Origin: Candidatus Babeliales bacterium | GTDB taxonomy: Bacteria > Babelota > Babeliae > Babelales > Vermiphilaceae | NCBI GenBank assembly: GCA_020053845.1 | Contig: JAGVMI010000126.1 | Span: forward strand, 1 to 9,698 | Direction: 5' to 3' | DNA: 9,698 nucleotides | In this document: positions 1-6,713 of the stretch, in pieces | Layout of the letters: every line of letters starts with the position of its first letter | How positions within the stretch are numbered: the stretch's first letter is position 1 | The notes under the pieces: model-generated | Told to the model about the DNA's origin: nothing | Database searches by the model: none | Seen by the model: only the letters and a program-made list of their open reading frames with translations | Made by a program: the position numbers and the translations under genes

Positions 1-212
1 CGCTGACGATGCTCTACAAAGAGATCGATTGGACTGATTTCAAACGCATTGGCAAGCTTGCGCAATGAGTCTTCGTTCCAGCGACGGGTTCCGTTCTTGA
101 TGTGAGTCAAATAACTCTCGGACATTCCCGTTTTTTCTGCTAAAATTTTGGTGGTCCAGCCTTTTTCTCGCAAGAGTTCTTTTACGCGAAGCTGAGTCGA
201 AGTAGACGCCAT
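1..212 (-). CDS. Cro/C1-type helix-turn-helix regulator (C-terminus beyond window)
   Basis: This frame is open from an ATG at 212 down to the window edge, giving 70 residues with no stop, so the gene is partial. The start is firm because AGGAG lies 7 bases upstream of the ATG. Residues 8 to 66 fit the five-helix XRE/Cro-C1 DNA-binding fold: RVKELLREKGWT (helix 1), ILAEKTGMSESYL (helix-turn-helix), THIKNGTRRW (end of the recognition helix and the following turn), SLRKLANAFEISPIDLF (helices 4 and 5). Proteins of this family bind operator DNA as dimers and are often autoregulatory or act as antitoxins or phage-type repressors. Which of these applies depends on the unseen C-terminus. It diverges from rnhB over a 117-base gap, so it could control both genes; that part is inference. 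Confidence 0.9.
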   Translation of the reverse strand, partial: MASTSTQLRVKELLREKGWTTKILAEKTGMSESYLTHIKNGTRRWNEDSLRKLANAFEISPIDLFVEHRQ

Positions 213-286
213 GGCTAAACTCCTCTTGAACATTACTTTTTTACTGAATAGATGGTACACGGTTAGAATCTACTGCCTTATTTCTA

Positions 287-314
287 ATTGTACTCATAAT
301 ATACCCTTTGTCAA
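287..314 (-). promoter_or_regulatory. Near-consensus sigma-70 promoter for the HTH regulator
   Basis: Read on the minus strand, TTGACA (314 to 309) is followed after 16 bases by TACAAT (292 to 287), matching the consensus at 11 of 12 positions. Transcription would begin near 280, leaving a leader of about 68 bases before the ATG at 212. It is the best promoter match I found in the window. Confidence 0.75.
295..300 (+). promoter_or_regulatory. Candidate -10 element for rnhB, inside the divergent promoter
   Basis: CATAAT on the plus strand lies 29 bases upstream of the rnhB ATG and matches TATAAT at five of six positions. No good -35 hexamer stands 16 to 18 bases upstream, so this is weaker than the opposing promoter. 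It lies in the spacer of the minus-strand promoter, so the two could not be occupied by polymerase at the same time. Confidence 0.35.
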
Positions 315-329
315 CCGGGCCGCCCTCCC

Positions 330-1028
330 ATGAATAAGAAAAGACAGAAAGTCGATTTTAACAAGAATTTATTCGAAAAAACGGCCTGGGAAGCTCAAAA
401 ATCGATTATAGGCGTCGATGAGGTAGGCCGGGGGTGCCTGGCAGGCCCTCTTGTGACCGCGGCAGCCATTCTGCCCATTGGCAGAGCGCATCCTCTGCTT
501 AAAGACTCCAAAGCTATGACTCCGCAAGAGCGCGATAGGGCGTTCATTTGGATAGATAAACACTGCATTTATAGCGTCTCAATCCTGCACAATCGCGCTA
601 TTGACACACTGAATATATGGCACGCCACTCTTTGGGCCATGAAACGGGCAGTTTTGCAGCTTTTGGCAAGCCACAATAGGCACATAGGGGCCATCCTTGT
701 TGATGCTATGCCCCTAAGTCTTGCCGATACCCACGTTAAAGATGTGCCTGTGCATCATTTCCCCTTTGGAGAAAGTAAATCAAGTTCTATAGCCGCCGCC
801 TCTATTGTGGCTAAGGTTACCCGTGATCGCCTCATGGGCCGCATGGGCCAATACTTTCCCGCCTACGCTTTAGAGCAGCATAAGGGGTATGGTACCCCAG
901 AACACCGATATGCTATCATGCAGCATGGTCATTCCATCATCCACCGCGAAAGCTTTCTCTCTAATATAAGAAAGCCAGAGGAAGGAAATCCCCATGCAAA
1001 CGCAAACACCCAACAAACCATTTGGTGA
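330..1028 (+). CDS. rnhB: Ribonuclease HII
   Basis: RNase HII cuts the RNA strand of RNA/DNA hybrids and removes single ribonucleotides misincorporated in DNA. The 232-residue protein carries all the family signatures. IIGVDEVGRGCLAGP (26-40) holds catalytic D30 and E31 and the GRG motif (33-35) that senses the 2'-OH. A third acidic residue is D125 in VDAMPL, and a fourth is D166 in VTRDRLM. KGYGT (185-189) supplies the conserved tyrosine. The segment IDTLNIWHATLWAM (91-104) is also typical. Length is normal for the family, with a short basic N-terminal extension of about 25 residues. The bases before the ATG are C-rich with no Shine-Dalgarno, so translation may start on a short leader or be weak. 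The 3' end overlaps the next gene by 35 bases, implying co-transcription. Confidence 0.98.
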   Translation: MNKKRQKVDFNKNLFEKTAWEAQKSIIGVDEVGRGCLAGPLVTAAAILPIGRAHPLLKDSKAMTPQERDRAFIWIDKHCIYSVSILHNRAIDTLNIWHATLWAMKRAVLQLLASHNRHIGAILVDAMPLSLADTHVKDVPVHHFPFGESKSSSIAAASIVAKVTRDRLMGRMGQYFPAYALEQHKGYGTPEHRYAIMQHGHSIIHRESFLSNIRKPEEGNPHANANTQQTIW

Positions 1029-1635
1029 AGTGGTAGAAAGCAGCCTGCATGCATTTACCGTACAAGGATGGCAGTGGGATAGCGCAGCTCCGTTTGGTGC
1101 GCTCGTACTTGCTCTTGCTCAAGAAAAAACACTCTTTGGCGTTGTACACCAGGTGAGTACTGGATCTATCGATCCCTCGCGCACTCCCTTCACGTATCAA
1201 AAGACTCCCGAGCAGCTACGCGCAGAGCAACCTCAAATATTTTCTTTTTTAAAAACCACCATTTCATGCATTGCAGTGGGCTACACAGACAATAAGCGCA
1301 TACTCTACCAGCTTGCGCCACACCCTGCTCCCTTGCACACATTTGTAGCTGAAGCAGATACGCCTATCGCACAACAGTTCTTTGCATCTGATCATTATCT
1401 ACAAATACTCTTTGCCCATGCGGGGCGCATTGAATTTATGGATGAACTCTTGCTTGCCATATTAAGCAGGAAGGCTGCTATAGCAGTGCTTACCCCCGCC
1501 CGCCTGCGCAGCTTTATGAACACATTTGCACTCCTTGCGGGCAACGACTATCGCCGCACTAAGCTTTTTATGGAGCGGGCGCAGCTACTTTTACAATCAA
1601 AACACGACTTTCATGCAGCCAGCGCTCAGCCCTGA
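994..1635 (+). CDS. Conserved protein resembling the HAS-barrel family, function unknown
   Basis: The product has 213 residues with no signal peptide or membrane segment, so it should be cytosolic. The start is well chosen: AGAGGAAGGA at 977-986 sits about 8 bases before the ATG, although it overlaps the end of rnhB. The N-terminal part, FGEVVESSLHAFTVQGWQWD (10-29), then FGALVLALAQEKTLFGVVHQ and STGSIDPSRTPFTYQKT, reads like a small beta-barrel with alternating hydrophobic strands. I recall similar FGEV.ESS / TGS.DP.R / YQKT sequences in proteins labelled HAS-barrel (HerA/ATP synthase barrel), including in cyanobacteria. The C-terminal half is helical and ends in LLAGNDYRRTKLFMERAQ (180-197). 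No ATPase motif is present, so this is not HerA itself. The biochemical role is unknown. Linkage to rnhB hints at nucleic acid metabolism, but that is only inference. Confidence 0.6.
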   Translation: MQTQTPNKPFGEVVESSLHAFTVQGWQWDSAAPFGALVLALAQEKTLFGVVHQVSTGSIDPSRTPFTYQKTPEQLRAEQPQIFSFLKTTISCIAVGYTDNKRILYQLAPHPAPLHTFVAEADTPIAQQFFASDHYLQILFAHAGRIEFMDELLLAILSRKAAIAVLTPARLRSFMNTFALLAGNDYRRTKLFMERAQLLLQSKHDFHAASAQP

Positions 1636-1673
1636 TCCAGCGTCACGCCTACCCGCGCAAAAAAGGCCGTTTA

Positions 1674-1694
1674 TGCTACACTATACGGTATAGT
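1674..1694 (+). promoter_or_regulatory. Candidate ftsY promoter: extended -10 overlapped by a 15-base palindrome
   Basis: The 109-base gap before ftsY contains TGCTACACT (1674-1682), an extended -10 of the TGnTAnnnT type; no convincing -35 precedes it. Overlapping it at 1680-1694 is a perfect inverted repeat, ACTATAC-G-GTATAGT, which would straddle the predicted start of transcription. This could be an operator for an unknown dimeric repressor, or partly a second -10 (TATAGT, 1689-1694). The remainder of the gap shows no terminator-like hairpin. Confidence 0.45.
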
Positions 1695-1744
1695 ATGGTA
1701 CCCTAACCGCAGAGCGCACCCCTCAAGCAAAAGAACGATACACC

Positions 1745-2638
1745 ATGTTTGGATTTATAAAATCAAGCCTGCAAAAGATCTATGCTCACATTACGAGCAA
1801 GCTCGCTTCGTTTTTCTCACAAAAAACAATCGATCTTACTACGCTTGCCGAACTTGAGCTCCTACTCATTCAAGCAGATACTGGGGTCAAAACAACGCGC
1901 TCGATTATTGAACGTCTCAAAGAAGCATTCTCACAAGGCACACTCCAATCTGGCGATGATCTTCGCGCAGCACTCAAGCATGAACTTACCGCGCTTCTTG
2001 AGGCAGTGCCTTCATTTCCCGGCACTGCAAGTCGCGTCTTTGTGATGGTAGGCGTCAATGGAACCGGTAAAACAACATTTGCAAGCAAGTTGGCACAGCT
2101 CCATCGCAGCCAAGGCAAGCGCGTGCTTTTTGTCGCTGCTGACACATTCCGCGCAGCCGCTCCTGAACAACTTTCTGTGTGGGCACAAACATGCGGGGCT
2201 TCTATTGAGCGAGGCAATCCTGGCCAAGATCCTGCTGCAGTTGTTTTTGCAGGATGCGAACGCTTCAAGAAAGAACGCTTTGATACGATCATTATCGATA
2301 CAGCTGGGCGCCTGCATAATAAAGTAAACTTGATGGGCGAACTTGCTAAAATTAAGCGCGTGGTAAGTAAACAACTTCCTGATGAGCACGTGTGCACCCT
2401 GCTGACTATTGATGCAATGCTCGGGCAAAACTCTTTTGAGCAAGCAAAGCTTTTCAAAGAATGTACCGATGTACAAGGTATCGTACTTACCAAAATGGAT
2501 GGTACGGGCAAGGGAGGCATTGTATTTGCCATCGCTCAAGAGCTTGGCATTCCTGTTGCTTACATCTCATATGGCGAGCAGGTACATAATCTTAAAGCAT
2601 TCGATCACACTGCGTACATCGAAGAACTGCTTGCATGA
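1745..2638 (+). CDS. ftsY: Signal recognition particle receptor GTPase FtsY
   Basis: FtsY docks the SRP-ribosome complex at the inner membrane through a heterodimer with Ffh, coupling GTP hydrolysis to membrane protein insertion. The 297 residues comprise an amphipathic basic N-terminus, the helical N domain (about 28-90, with LLIQADTGVKTT) and the NG GTPase domain. GTPase motifs are GVNGTGKTT (103-111), DTFRAAAPEQL (133-143), DTAGRLHNK (185-193) and TKMDGTGKGG (249-258). The protein lacks the long acidic A domain of E. coli FtsY, as in many bacteria, so the N-terminal amphipathic helix probably binds lipid. Two family motifs vary: IDAMLGQN where DATTGQN is usual, and GEQVHNLKAFD where GE..DDL.PFD is usual. 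Distinct from Ffh by the absence of an M domain. The stop overlaps prmC by 4 bases (ATGA). The Shine-Dalgarno is weak. Confidence 0.98.
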   Translation: MFGFIKSSLQKIYAHITSKLASFFSQKTIDLTTLAELELLLIQADTGVKTTRSIIERLKEAFSQGTLQSGDDLRAALKHELTALLEAVPSFPGTASRVFVMVGVNGTGKTTFASKLAQLHRSQGKRVLFVAADTFRAAAPEQLSVWAQTCGASIERGNPGQDPAAVVFAGCERFKKERFDTIIIDTAGRLHNKVNLMGELAKIKRVVSKQLPDEHVCTLLTIDAMLGQNSFEQAKLFKECTDVQGIVLTKMDGTGKGGIVFAIAQELGIPVAYISYGEQVHNLKAFDHTAYIEELLA

Positions 2639-3561
2639 ACACACACATGCTCCTTTCCGACATTATTAAGAATTTGAGTACGCGCATTGCCGATTCTGGC
2701 ATAGAGCCGCATATAAGCGAATCTTACGCATGGTGGCTTTTAGAAAAAGCAACAGGGCTAAACCGCGCACAATTGCTTGCACGCGACACCCTTGAATACA
2801 CTGCGCACATCAAAGATACGCTCGATACAATGGTGCGTGATCTCACGCACCAGAATAAGCCGCTGGCTTATATATTGGGAACCGTGCCATTTGGCGATCT
2901 CACCCTGCATGTGCAGCCGCCAACACTCATTCCAAGGCATGAAACTGAAGAATGGGTACTACACCTTGCGAAAAAACTTCAGCAGACTGCTGCACATGAG
3001 AAGCTTGCTATCCTTGATCTGTGCACTGGATCTGGATGCATTGCTTTAACGCTTGCAGCACATCTTCCCCATGCTCATGTATGGGCAGTGGATATTGCAC
3101 CAGAAGCGCTTGAGCTCGCGCAAAAAAATGCTGCGCTCAATGGAATACATAACATTACACTACTCAATTCAGATCTTTTTAGCGCTCTCGCTCCTGATAT
3201 GCGTTTTGACCTCATTGTTGCCAATCCTCCGTACATTAGCCACAACGTGTGGGAGACGCTTGATACATCTGTGACGCAGTGGGAAGATTATCGCGCCCTT
3301 GTTGCCACTAAAGAGGGAGCTGCTATACTGGGGGCAATCATTAAAGAGGCACCTTCGTGGCTGCGCTCAAATGAGAAGCTCAAACAAGCGGGCATTTCGC
3401 ATCTCATGCTTGAAATAGGCTATGATCAGGGTGATACTATTTGTGCATTGTTTGAGCGCGAGGGGTATGAAGGAGTACGCGTGTTGCAAGATGCGCATGG
3501 CAAGGATCGTGTAGTAACAGGAAGCAAGCCATATGTGGCCATTCAATCGGTGGAGCAATAA
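2635..3561 (+). CDS. prmC: Peptide chain release factor glutamine methyltransferase PrmC (HemK)
   Basis: PrmC uses S-adenosylmethionine to methylate the glutamine of the GGQ loop in release factors RF1 and RF2, improving termination. The 308-residue protein has the usual two parts: a helical N-terminal domain (1-75) that grips the release factor, containing KPLAYILG (75-82) and LIPRHETE (98-105), and a Rossmann methyltransferase domain. SAM-binding motif I is LDLCTGSGCIALTLA (127-141), the acidic residue after strand 2 is D153, and the amide-methylating signature NPPY lies at 197-200. Length is slightly above the 280 or so typical of the family. The start at 2635 is supported by the ATGA overlap with ftsY, which implies coupled translation; the only nearby alternative is an ATG at 2647. 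The usual neighbour prfA is absent here. Confidence 0.97.
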   Translation: MNTHMLLSDIIKNLSTRIADSGIEPHISESYAWWLLEKATGLNRAQLLARDTLEYTAHIKDTLDTMVRDLTHQNKPLAYILGTVPFGDLTLHVQPPTLIPRHETEEWVLHLAKKLQQTAAHEKLAILDLCTGSGCIALTLAAHLPHAHVWAVDIAPEALELAQKNAALNGIHNITLLNSDLFSALAPDMRFDLIVANPPYISHNVWETLDTSVTQWEDYRALVATKEGAAILGAIIKEAPSWLRSNEKLKQAGISHLMLEIGYDQGDTICALFEREGYEGVRVLQDAHGKDRVVTGSKPYVAIQSVEQ

Positions 3562-4249
3562 ACTTATTACTATGACCGTCACACCCGGACAAATCGGATG
3601 TGCACTGCTCTCTCAAAGTTCGCGCATTGCGCCCTTTGCTCTCGCCGCCTACAGCCATATTCATCACACTGATCAAGAATACAATGAGCTTGCGCTCTTC
3701 AATCCAACGTCGCTTGCGCGCTCCATTGGCGCATTCCTTGATCACTACCGCTTGCGCAGATCATTCGCTTCTATTGCACTCTCAGGCCCCAACATTAAAG
3801 AAGAAATTGTTATCACTTCATCTGCACATCCAGATCCTCAAGAACTCCATCAGCCAGGGATTGCACACCGTGTGGTACAGGTAAAATATCTGTATCCGCA
3901 TGAGGGTAATCAACATGCATGGTATGTGTGCAGCATTGATCGGCCTACGCTTTTGCAATATGAGCTACTTGCACATATGGCACAGCTTAATCTCGTACGC
4001 ATCACCACATTAGGGCTCGCGCAACTACAATTATACCGCCACATGTATGGTGCAGCATTCAGACCAGCTCAATTGGGTATTCAACTTGCACGCGCGCACA
4101 ACAACATTGAGCATCTTTTCACTCCTGAAAGTATTCGTCGCGCACTGTATGTACCTCTAGAATTCCATGAAGCAAAGCAATATCCTCAGCACCTTCTGGG
4201 TTCTTGTGGGCTTTTTGTTTCAGAGGAAGGATATGGCATTCATCACTAA
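3533..4249 (+). CDS. PilM-like protein, short and divergent
   Basis: The protein has 238 residues and no membrane segment. The start at 3533 overlaps prmC by 29 bases but is favoured because AGGAAG (3519-3524) lies 8 bases upstream; the alternative ATG at 3572 has no ribosome site. The opening MWPFNRWSNK resembles the short amphipathic start of PilM proteins. The next part can be read as the first lobe of an actin-like fold: IGCALLSQSS as a first strand and turn, SIALSGPNIKEEIV (about 77-90), and a segment like PilM, RPTLLQYELLAHMAQLNLVRITTLGLAQLQLYR. PilM is a cytosolic ATPase that binds the N-terminus of PilN in type IV pilus machines. This one is about 100 residues shorter than usual and I see no clear phosphate loops, so ATP binding is doubtful. 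The PilN-like gene downstream is the main support. Confidence 0.55.
   Translation: MWPFNRWSNKLITMTVTPGQIGCALLSQSSRIAPFALAAYSHIHHTDQEYNELALFNPTSLARSIGAFLDHYRLRRSFASIALSGPNIKEEIVITSSAHPDPQELHQPGIAHRVVQVKYLYPHEGNQHAWYVCSIDRPTLLQYELLAHMAQLNLVRITTLGLAQLQLYRHMYGAAFRPAQLGIQLARAHNNIEHLFTPESIRRALYVPLEFHEAKQYPQHLLGSCGLFVSEEGYGIHH
4223..4230 (+). promoter_or_regulatory. Ribosome binding site that fixes the pilN-like start
   Basis: GAGGAAGG lies just upstream of the ATG at 4233, with AGGA 5 bases before it. A longer frame beginning at the ATG at 4167 has no such site and would overlap the upstream gene by 83 bases, so the later start is preferred. Confidence 0.75.
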
Positions 4250-4778
4250 CTTTACCAATGCAGTCTCACCCGTTGTACAGCGTAATTTCTTCAGATGGGT
4301 ACTATTTTCAACGCTCGCACTGCTCATCACGATAAGTGCACTTATCACCGCTACCTATTTTCAAGTTAAAACACTCAAGCGCATACGGCGCGAAGAGCAA
4401 CAGCTCGCGCTCAAAACAAACACATGCCAAACGATGCTTGATAAAAAAACCAATCTTGAAAAAACAGTCTGTTCACTTAAAAAACAGCAAGACACCATAC
4501 AAAAGCGAATAGCATCTCCTAAAAACCCCCTCGATCATTTGCAAGCACTCATTGCTGCATGCTCTGAAGATATCACTATCGACACCATAGAACTGCAAAA
4601 AAAGCAGGTATGCATGATAGCGCACGCCCCTTCCATGGCTGATGCTACTCAAATAGTGGAACGCCTTAAGGCATCCAATCTTTTTAGCAACATCGCTATC
4701 ACTACCATTCGCCAAGACACCAAAAGCGAGGAGCCTTCGTACTCTTTTACCATCAAAGGCTCGCGCATCCTCTCATGA
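4233..4778 (+). CDS. PilN-like inner-membrane protein of a type IV pilus or related system
   Basis: From the ATG at 4233 the product is 181 residues. The layout is that of PilN: a short cytosolic N-terminus (1-21), one membrane helix (about 22-43, WVLFSTLALLITISALITA), a charged coiled coil (44-94, TLKRIRREEQQLALKT onward), then a compact periplasmic domain (100-180) of alternating strands and helices ending in YSFTIKGSRIL, like the ferredoxin-like fold of PilN/PilO. PilN joins PilM in the cytosol to PilO in the periplasm. It overlaps the PilM-like gene by 17 bases. No pilO, pilP or pilQ follows; mutL is next. Either those genes lie elsewhere or the pair serves a reduced system such as DNA uptake. 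A GspL/GspM-type secretion protein or unrelated single-pass protein is possible. Confidence 0.6.
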   Translation: MAFITNFTNAVSPVVQRNFFRWVLFSTLALLITISALITATYFQVKTLKRIRREEQQLALKTNTCQTMLDKKTNLEKTVCSLKKQQDTIQKRIASPKNPLDHLQALIAACSEDITIDTIELQKKQVCMIAHAPSMADATQIVERLKASNLFSNIAITTIRQDTKSEEPSYSFTIKGSRILS

Positions 4779-4794
4779 CTGCCTGAAACATTTG

Positions 4795-4803
4795 TGATAC
4801 ACT
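4795..4803 (+). promoter_or_regulatory. Candidate mutL promoter (extended -10)
   Basis: The 76-base gap before mutL contains TGATACACT, an extended -10 that matches the TGCTACACT before ftsY at eight of nine positions. No -35 is evident at the expected distance. Transcription would begin near 4810, about 45 bases before the ATG. No terminator hairpin is visible after the upstream gene, so read-through from the ftsY operon is also possible. Confidence 0.4.
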
Positions 4804-4854
4804 TGCAATGCTTATGTTGTCCGTAGTTGCGTGTATTACATCTAAGGTTGTGCC

Positions 4855-6711
4855 ATGCCTCACATACATGTTTTACCTGCCCATGAGGCACAAAAAATAG
4901 CCGCCGGTGAAGTAGTAGAACGCCCTGCGAGTGTCGTCAAAGAACTTGTTGAAAATGCGCTCGATGCAGGTAGCACCAAAGTAAGCGTGCAGATCGAAGG
5001 CGGAGGCGCAACACTCATGCGCGTTGTGGATAATGGGCACGGCATGGATAAAGAAGATGCTCAGCGATGCTTTGAAAAGCACGCAACGAGCAAGATTCGC
5101 AGTATTGCCGATCTTGATACTATTAATACATTTGGCTTTCGCGGGGAGGCGTTAGCAAGCGTTGCTGCTATTGCACGCGTTACTATGCTTACCAAACAAG
5201 AAAATGCTCTTGAAGGATGGGCAGTAGAGGTAGCAAGAAGTAACGTAACCTCAATTGAGCCAACTGCATGCCCTACCGGAACTGATATCAGTGTGCGCGA
5301 TATATTTTATGAGATCCCTGCACGCAAAAAATTTCTTAAGTCTCCAGAAACAGAGTGGCGCCATGTGCTTAACTTGATGCAAGCATTCTGCTTTGACTAT
5401 CCCGACAAGCATTTTACACTTCATTCTGAAGGCAAGCTTGTGCTCAACTGTCCGCCTGTTGCCTCTTTGGAGCAACGCTGCGCACAAATCTGGGAATATG
5501 GTGTAGCTACCCATACCATTGCGGTACACGCACAACGCGACGTGCCTCGCATTACCATTGAAGGCATTATCAGTAATCATCAGCGTTATCGCTATGATCG
5601 CAGCTCATTATTTTTCTTCGTGAACAAGCGCTGGGTAAAAAATCAAAAGCTCACCAGCGCACTGCTCAAAGGGTATGGCAATGTACTGCCACAGGGTAAG
5701 TTTCCTCTGAGCTGCATTAAGATCACTATCGACCCGCTTGAAGTTGATATCAATGCTCATCCGCGCAAAGAAGAAGTGCGATTTATGCATCCACGCATTG
5801 TGGAGCAATTGCTGGAAGCTACCGTGAGGCAAGCACTTGAATCACGTGTTTCTCAGAATCTCATACCACCTCATACGCCCAGCATGGTGAGTACAGCCGC
5901 TCATCAGCAGCCACTTTTTACTGCGCGTCAGGCCGCACCTAAACCATGGAACACATCAGGCTTTACCGCAACATTTAGTGAAAAGCCAGTAGCCACACAA
6001 AGCGCATCCATAATACCTTCGTATGATAGTGCGCCCCATGATGTGATGGCACGCGAGAGTACCTATGCTACGACTACTCTGCAAAAAGAACCGTTTGTAG
6101 ATGAACAGCAGAAATTAGATACAGATATTCCTGCCCATCACATTATTGGGCAGTTTTCTAAAACATATATTTTGATTGAAAAAAATGATGGGCTGCTGCT
6201 TATTGATCAGCACGCAGCGCATGAGCGCATTTTGTATGAAACGTTTGAACAGCGCTTTCATGATGTGCCCACAATCCCCTTGCTTTTCCCCCAAATTGTA
6301 ACTGTCAGTACCCATGATATGCCACTTATACTCGCGCATCTTGATGTGTTTGCACGCAATGGCATTACGCTTGAACAATTTGGAGATGATCAGCTTGTAG
6401 TACAAGCAATTCCTATCCATCTCAAAAATGCGCACATCGCCGACTTTATTCGAGAAGTAATTGGATGGATGCATGAATATGAGCATGTTGATGCAGCACT
6501 CTTTTTCAAGCAAGTTACTGAAAAATTACGTGCGCAAATGGCATGCAAAGCAGCAGTAAAAGCTGGCGATGAACTCACCCCTGCACAAATGGAAGAACTC
6601 GTACGCGATCTTGCACAAACAAAAAACCGGTTGACATGCCCTCACGGCAGGCCAACCAGTTGGTTGTTAACTACGTATGATATTGAAAAGACGTTTAAAC
6701 GAATCGTCTAA
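4855..6711 (+). CDS. mutL: DNA mismatch repair protein MutL with endonuclease domain
   Basis: MutL couples mismatch recognition by MutS to strand removal. The 618-residue protein has an N-terminal GHKL ATPase: IAAGEVVERPASVVKELVEN (15-34) with catalytic E30 and metal-binding N34, DNGHGM (59-64), HATSKI (76-81) and TFGFRGEAL (92-100). The transducer domain ends near 330. A linker rich in Pro, Ser, Thr and Ala (about 345-425) leads to the dimerisation domain. That domain holds the nicking-endonuclease motifs DQHAAHERILYE (451-462), ACKAAVK (563-569), CPHGRPT (595-601) and a terminal FKR (614-616). This is therefore the self-nicking type of MutL, as in organisms without MutH. TAAGG lies 7 bases before the ATG, fixing the start. 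The stop is 2 bases from the end of the convergent gene. mutS is not in the window. Confidence 0.99.
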   Translation: MPHIHVLPAHEAQKIAAGEVVERPASVVKELVENALDAGSTKVSVQIEGGGATLMRVVDNGHGMDKEDAQRCFEKHATSKIRSIADLDTINTFGFRGEALASVAAIARVTMLTKQENALEGWAVEVARSNVTSIEPTACPTGTDISVRDIFYEIPARKKFLKSPETEWRHVLNLMQAFCFDYPDKHFTLHSEGKLVLNCPPVASLEQRCAQIWEYGVATHTIAVHAQRDVPRITIEGIISNHQRYRYDRSSLFFFVNKRWVKNQKLTSALLKGYGNVLPQGKFPLSCIKITIDPLEVDINAHPRKEEVRFMHPRIVEQLLEATVRQALESRVSQNLIPPHTPSMVSTAAHQQPLFTARQAAPKPWNTSGFTATFSEKPVATQSASIIPSYDSAPHDVMARESTYATTTLQKEPFVDEQQKLDTDIPAHHIIGQFSKTYILIEKNDGLLLIDQHAAHERILYETFEQRFHDVPTIPLLFPQIVTVSTHDMPLILAHLDVFARNGITLEQFGDDQLVVQAIPIHLKNAHIADFIREVIGWMHEYEHVDAALFFKQVTEKLRAQMACKAAVKAGDELTPAQMEELVRDLAQTKNRLTCPHGRPTSWLLTTYDIEKTFKRIV

Positions 6712-6713
6712 TC

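Noticed and set aside
264..272. Short palindrome TAGAATCTA in the HTH/rnhB gap as an operator
   Set aside because: Four-base arms are expected often by chance in AT-rich DNA and no second copy is visible nearby.
1870..2539. Long minus-strand open frames (220 and 175 residues) opposite ftsY
   Set aside because: They are antisense to an unambiguous ftsY with intact GTPase motifs, have low-complexity Ser/Arg/Cys-rich products, and lack ribosome sites; they are composition shadows.
4167..4232. Upstream ATG extending the PilN-like protein by 22 residues
   Set aside because: It would overlap the PilM-like gene by 83 bases and has no Shine-Dalgarno, whereas the ATG at 4233 has GAGGAAGG just upstream.
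6115..6513. 132-residue minus-strand open frame within mutL
   Set aside because: It is antisense to the MutL endonuclease domain, which has all its conserved motifs in the plus frame.
6653..6666. Hairpin CAACCA-GT-TGGTTG near the end of mutL as a terminator
   Set aside because: It lies inside the coding sequence just after the conserved CPHGRPT motif, has a weak stem and no following T-run.
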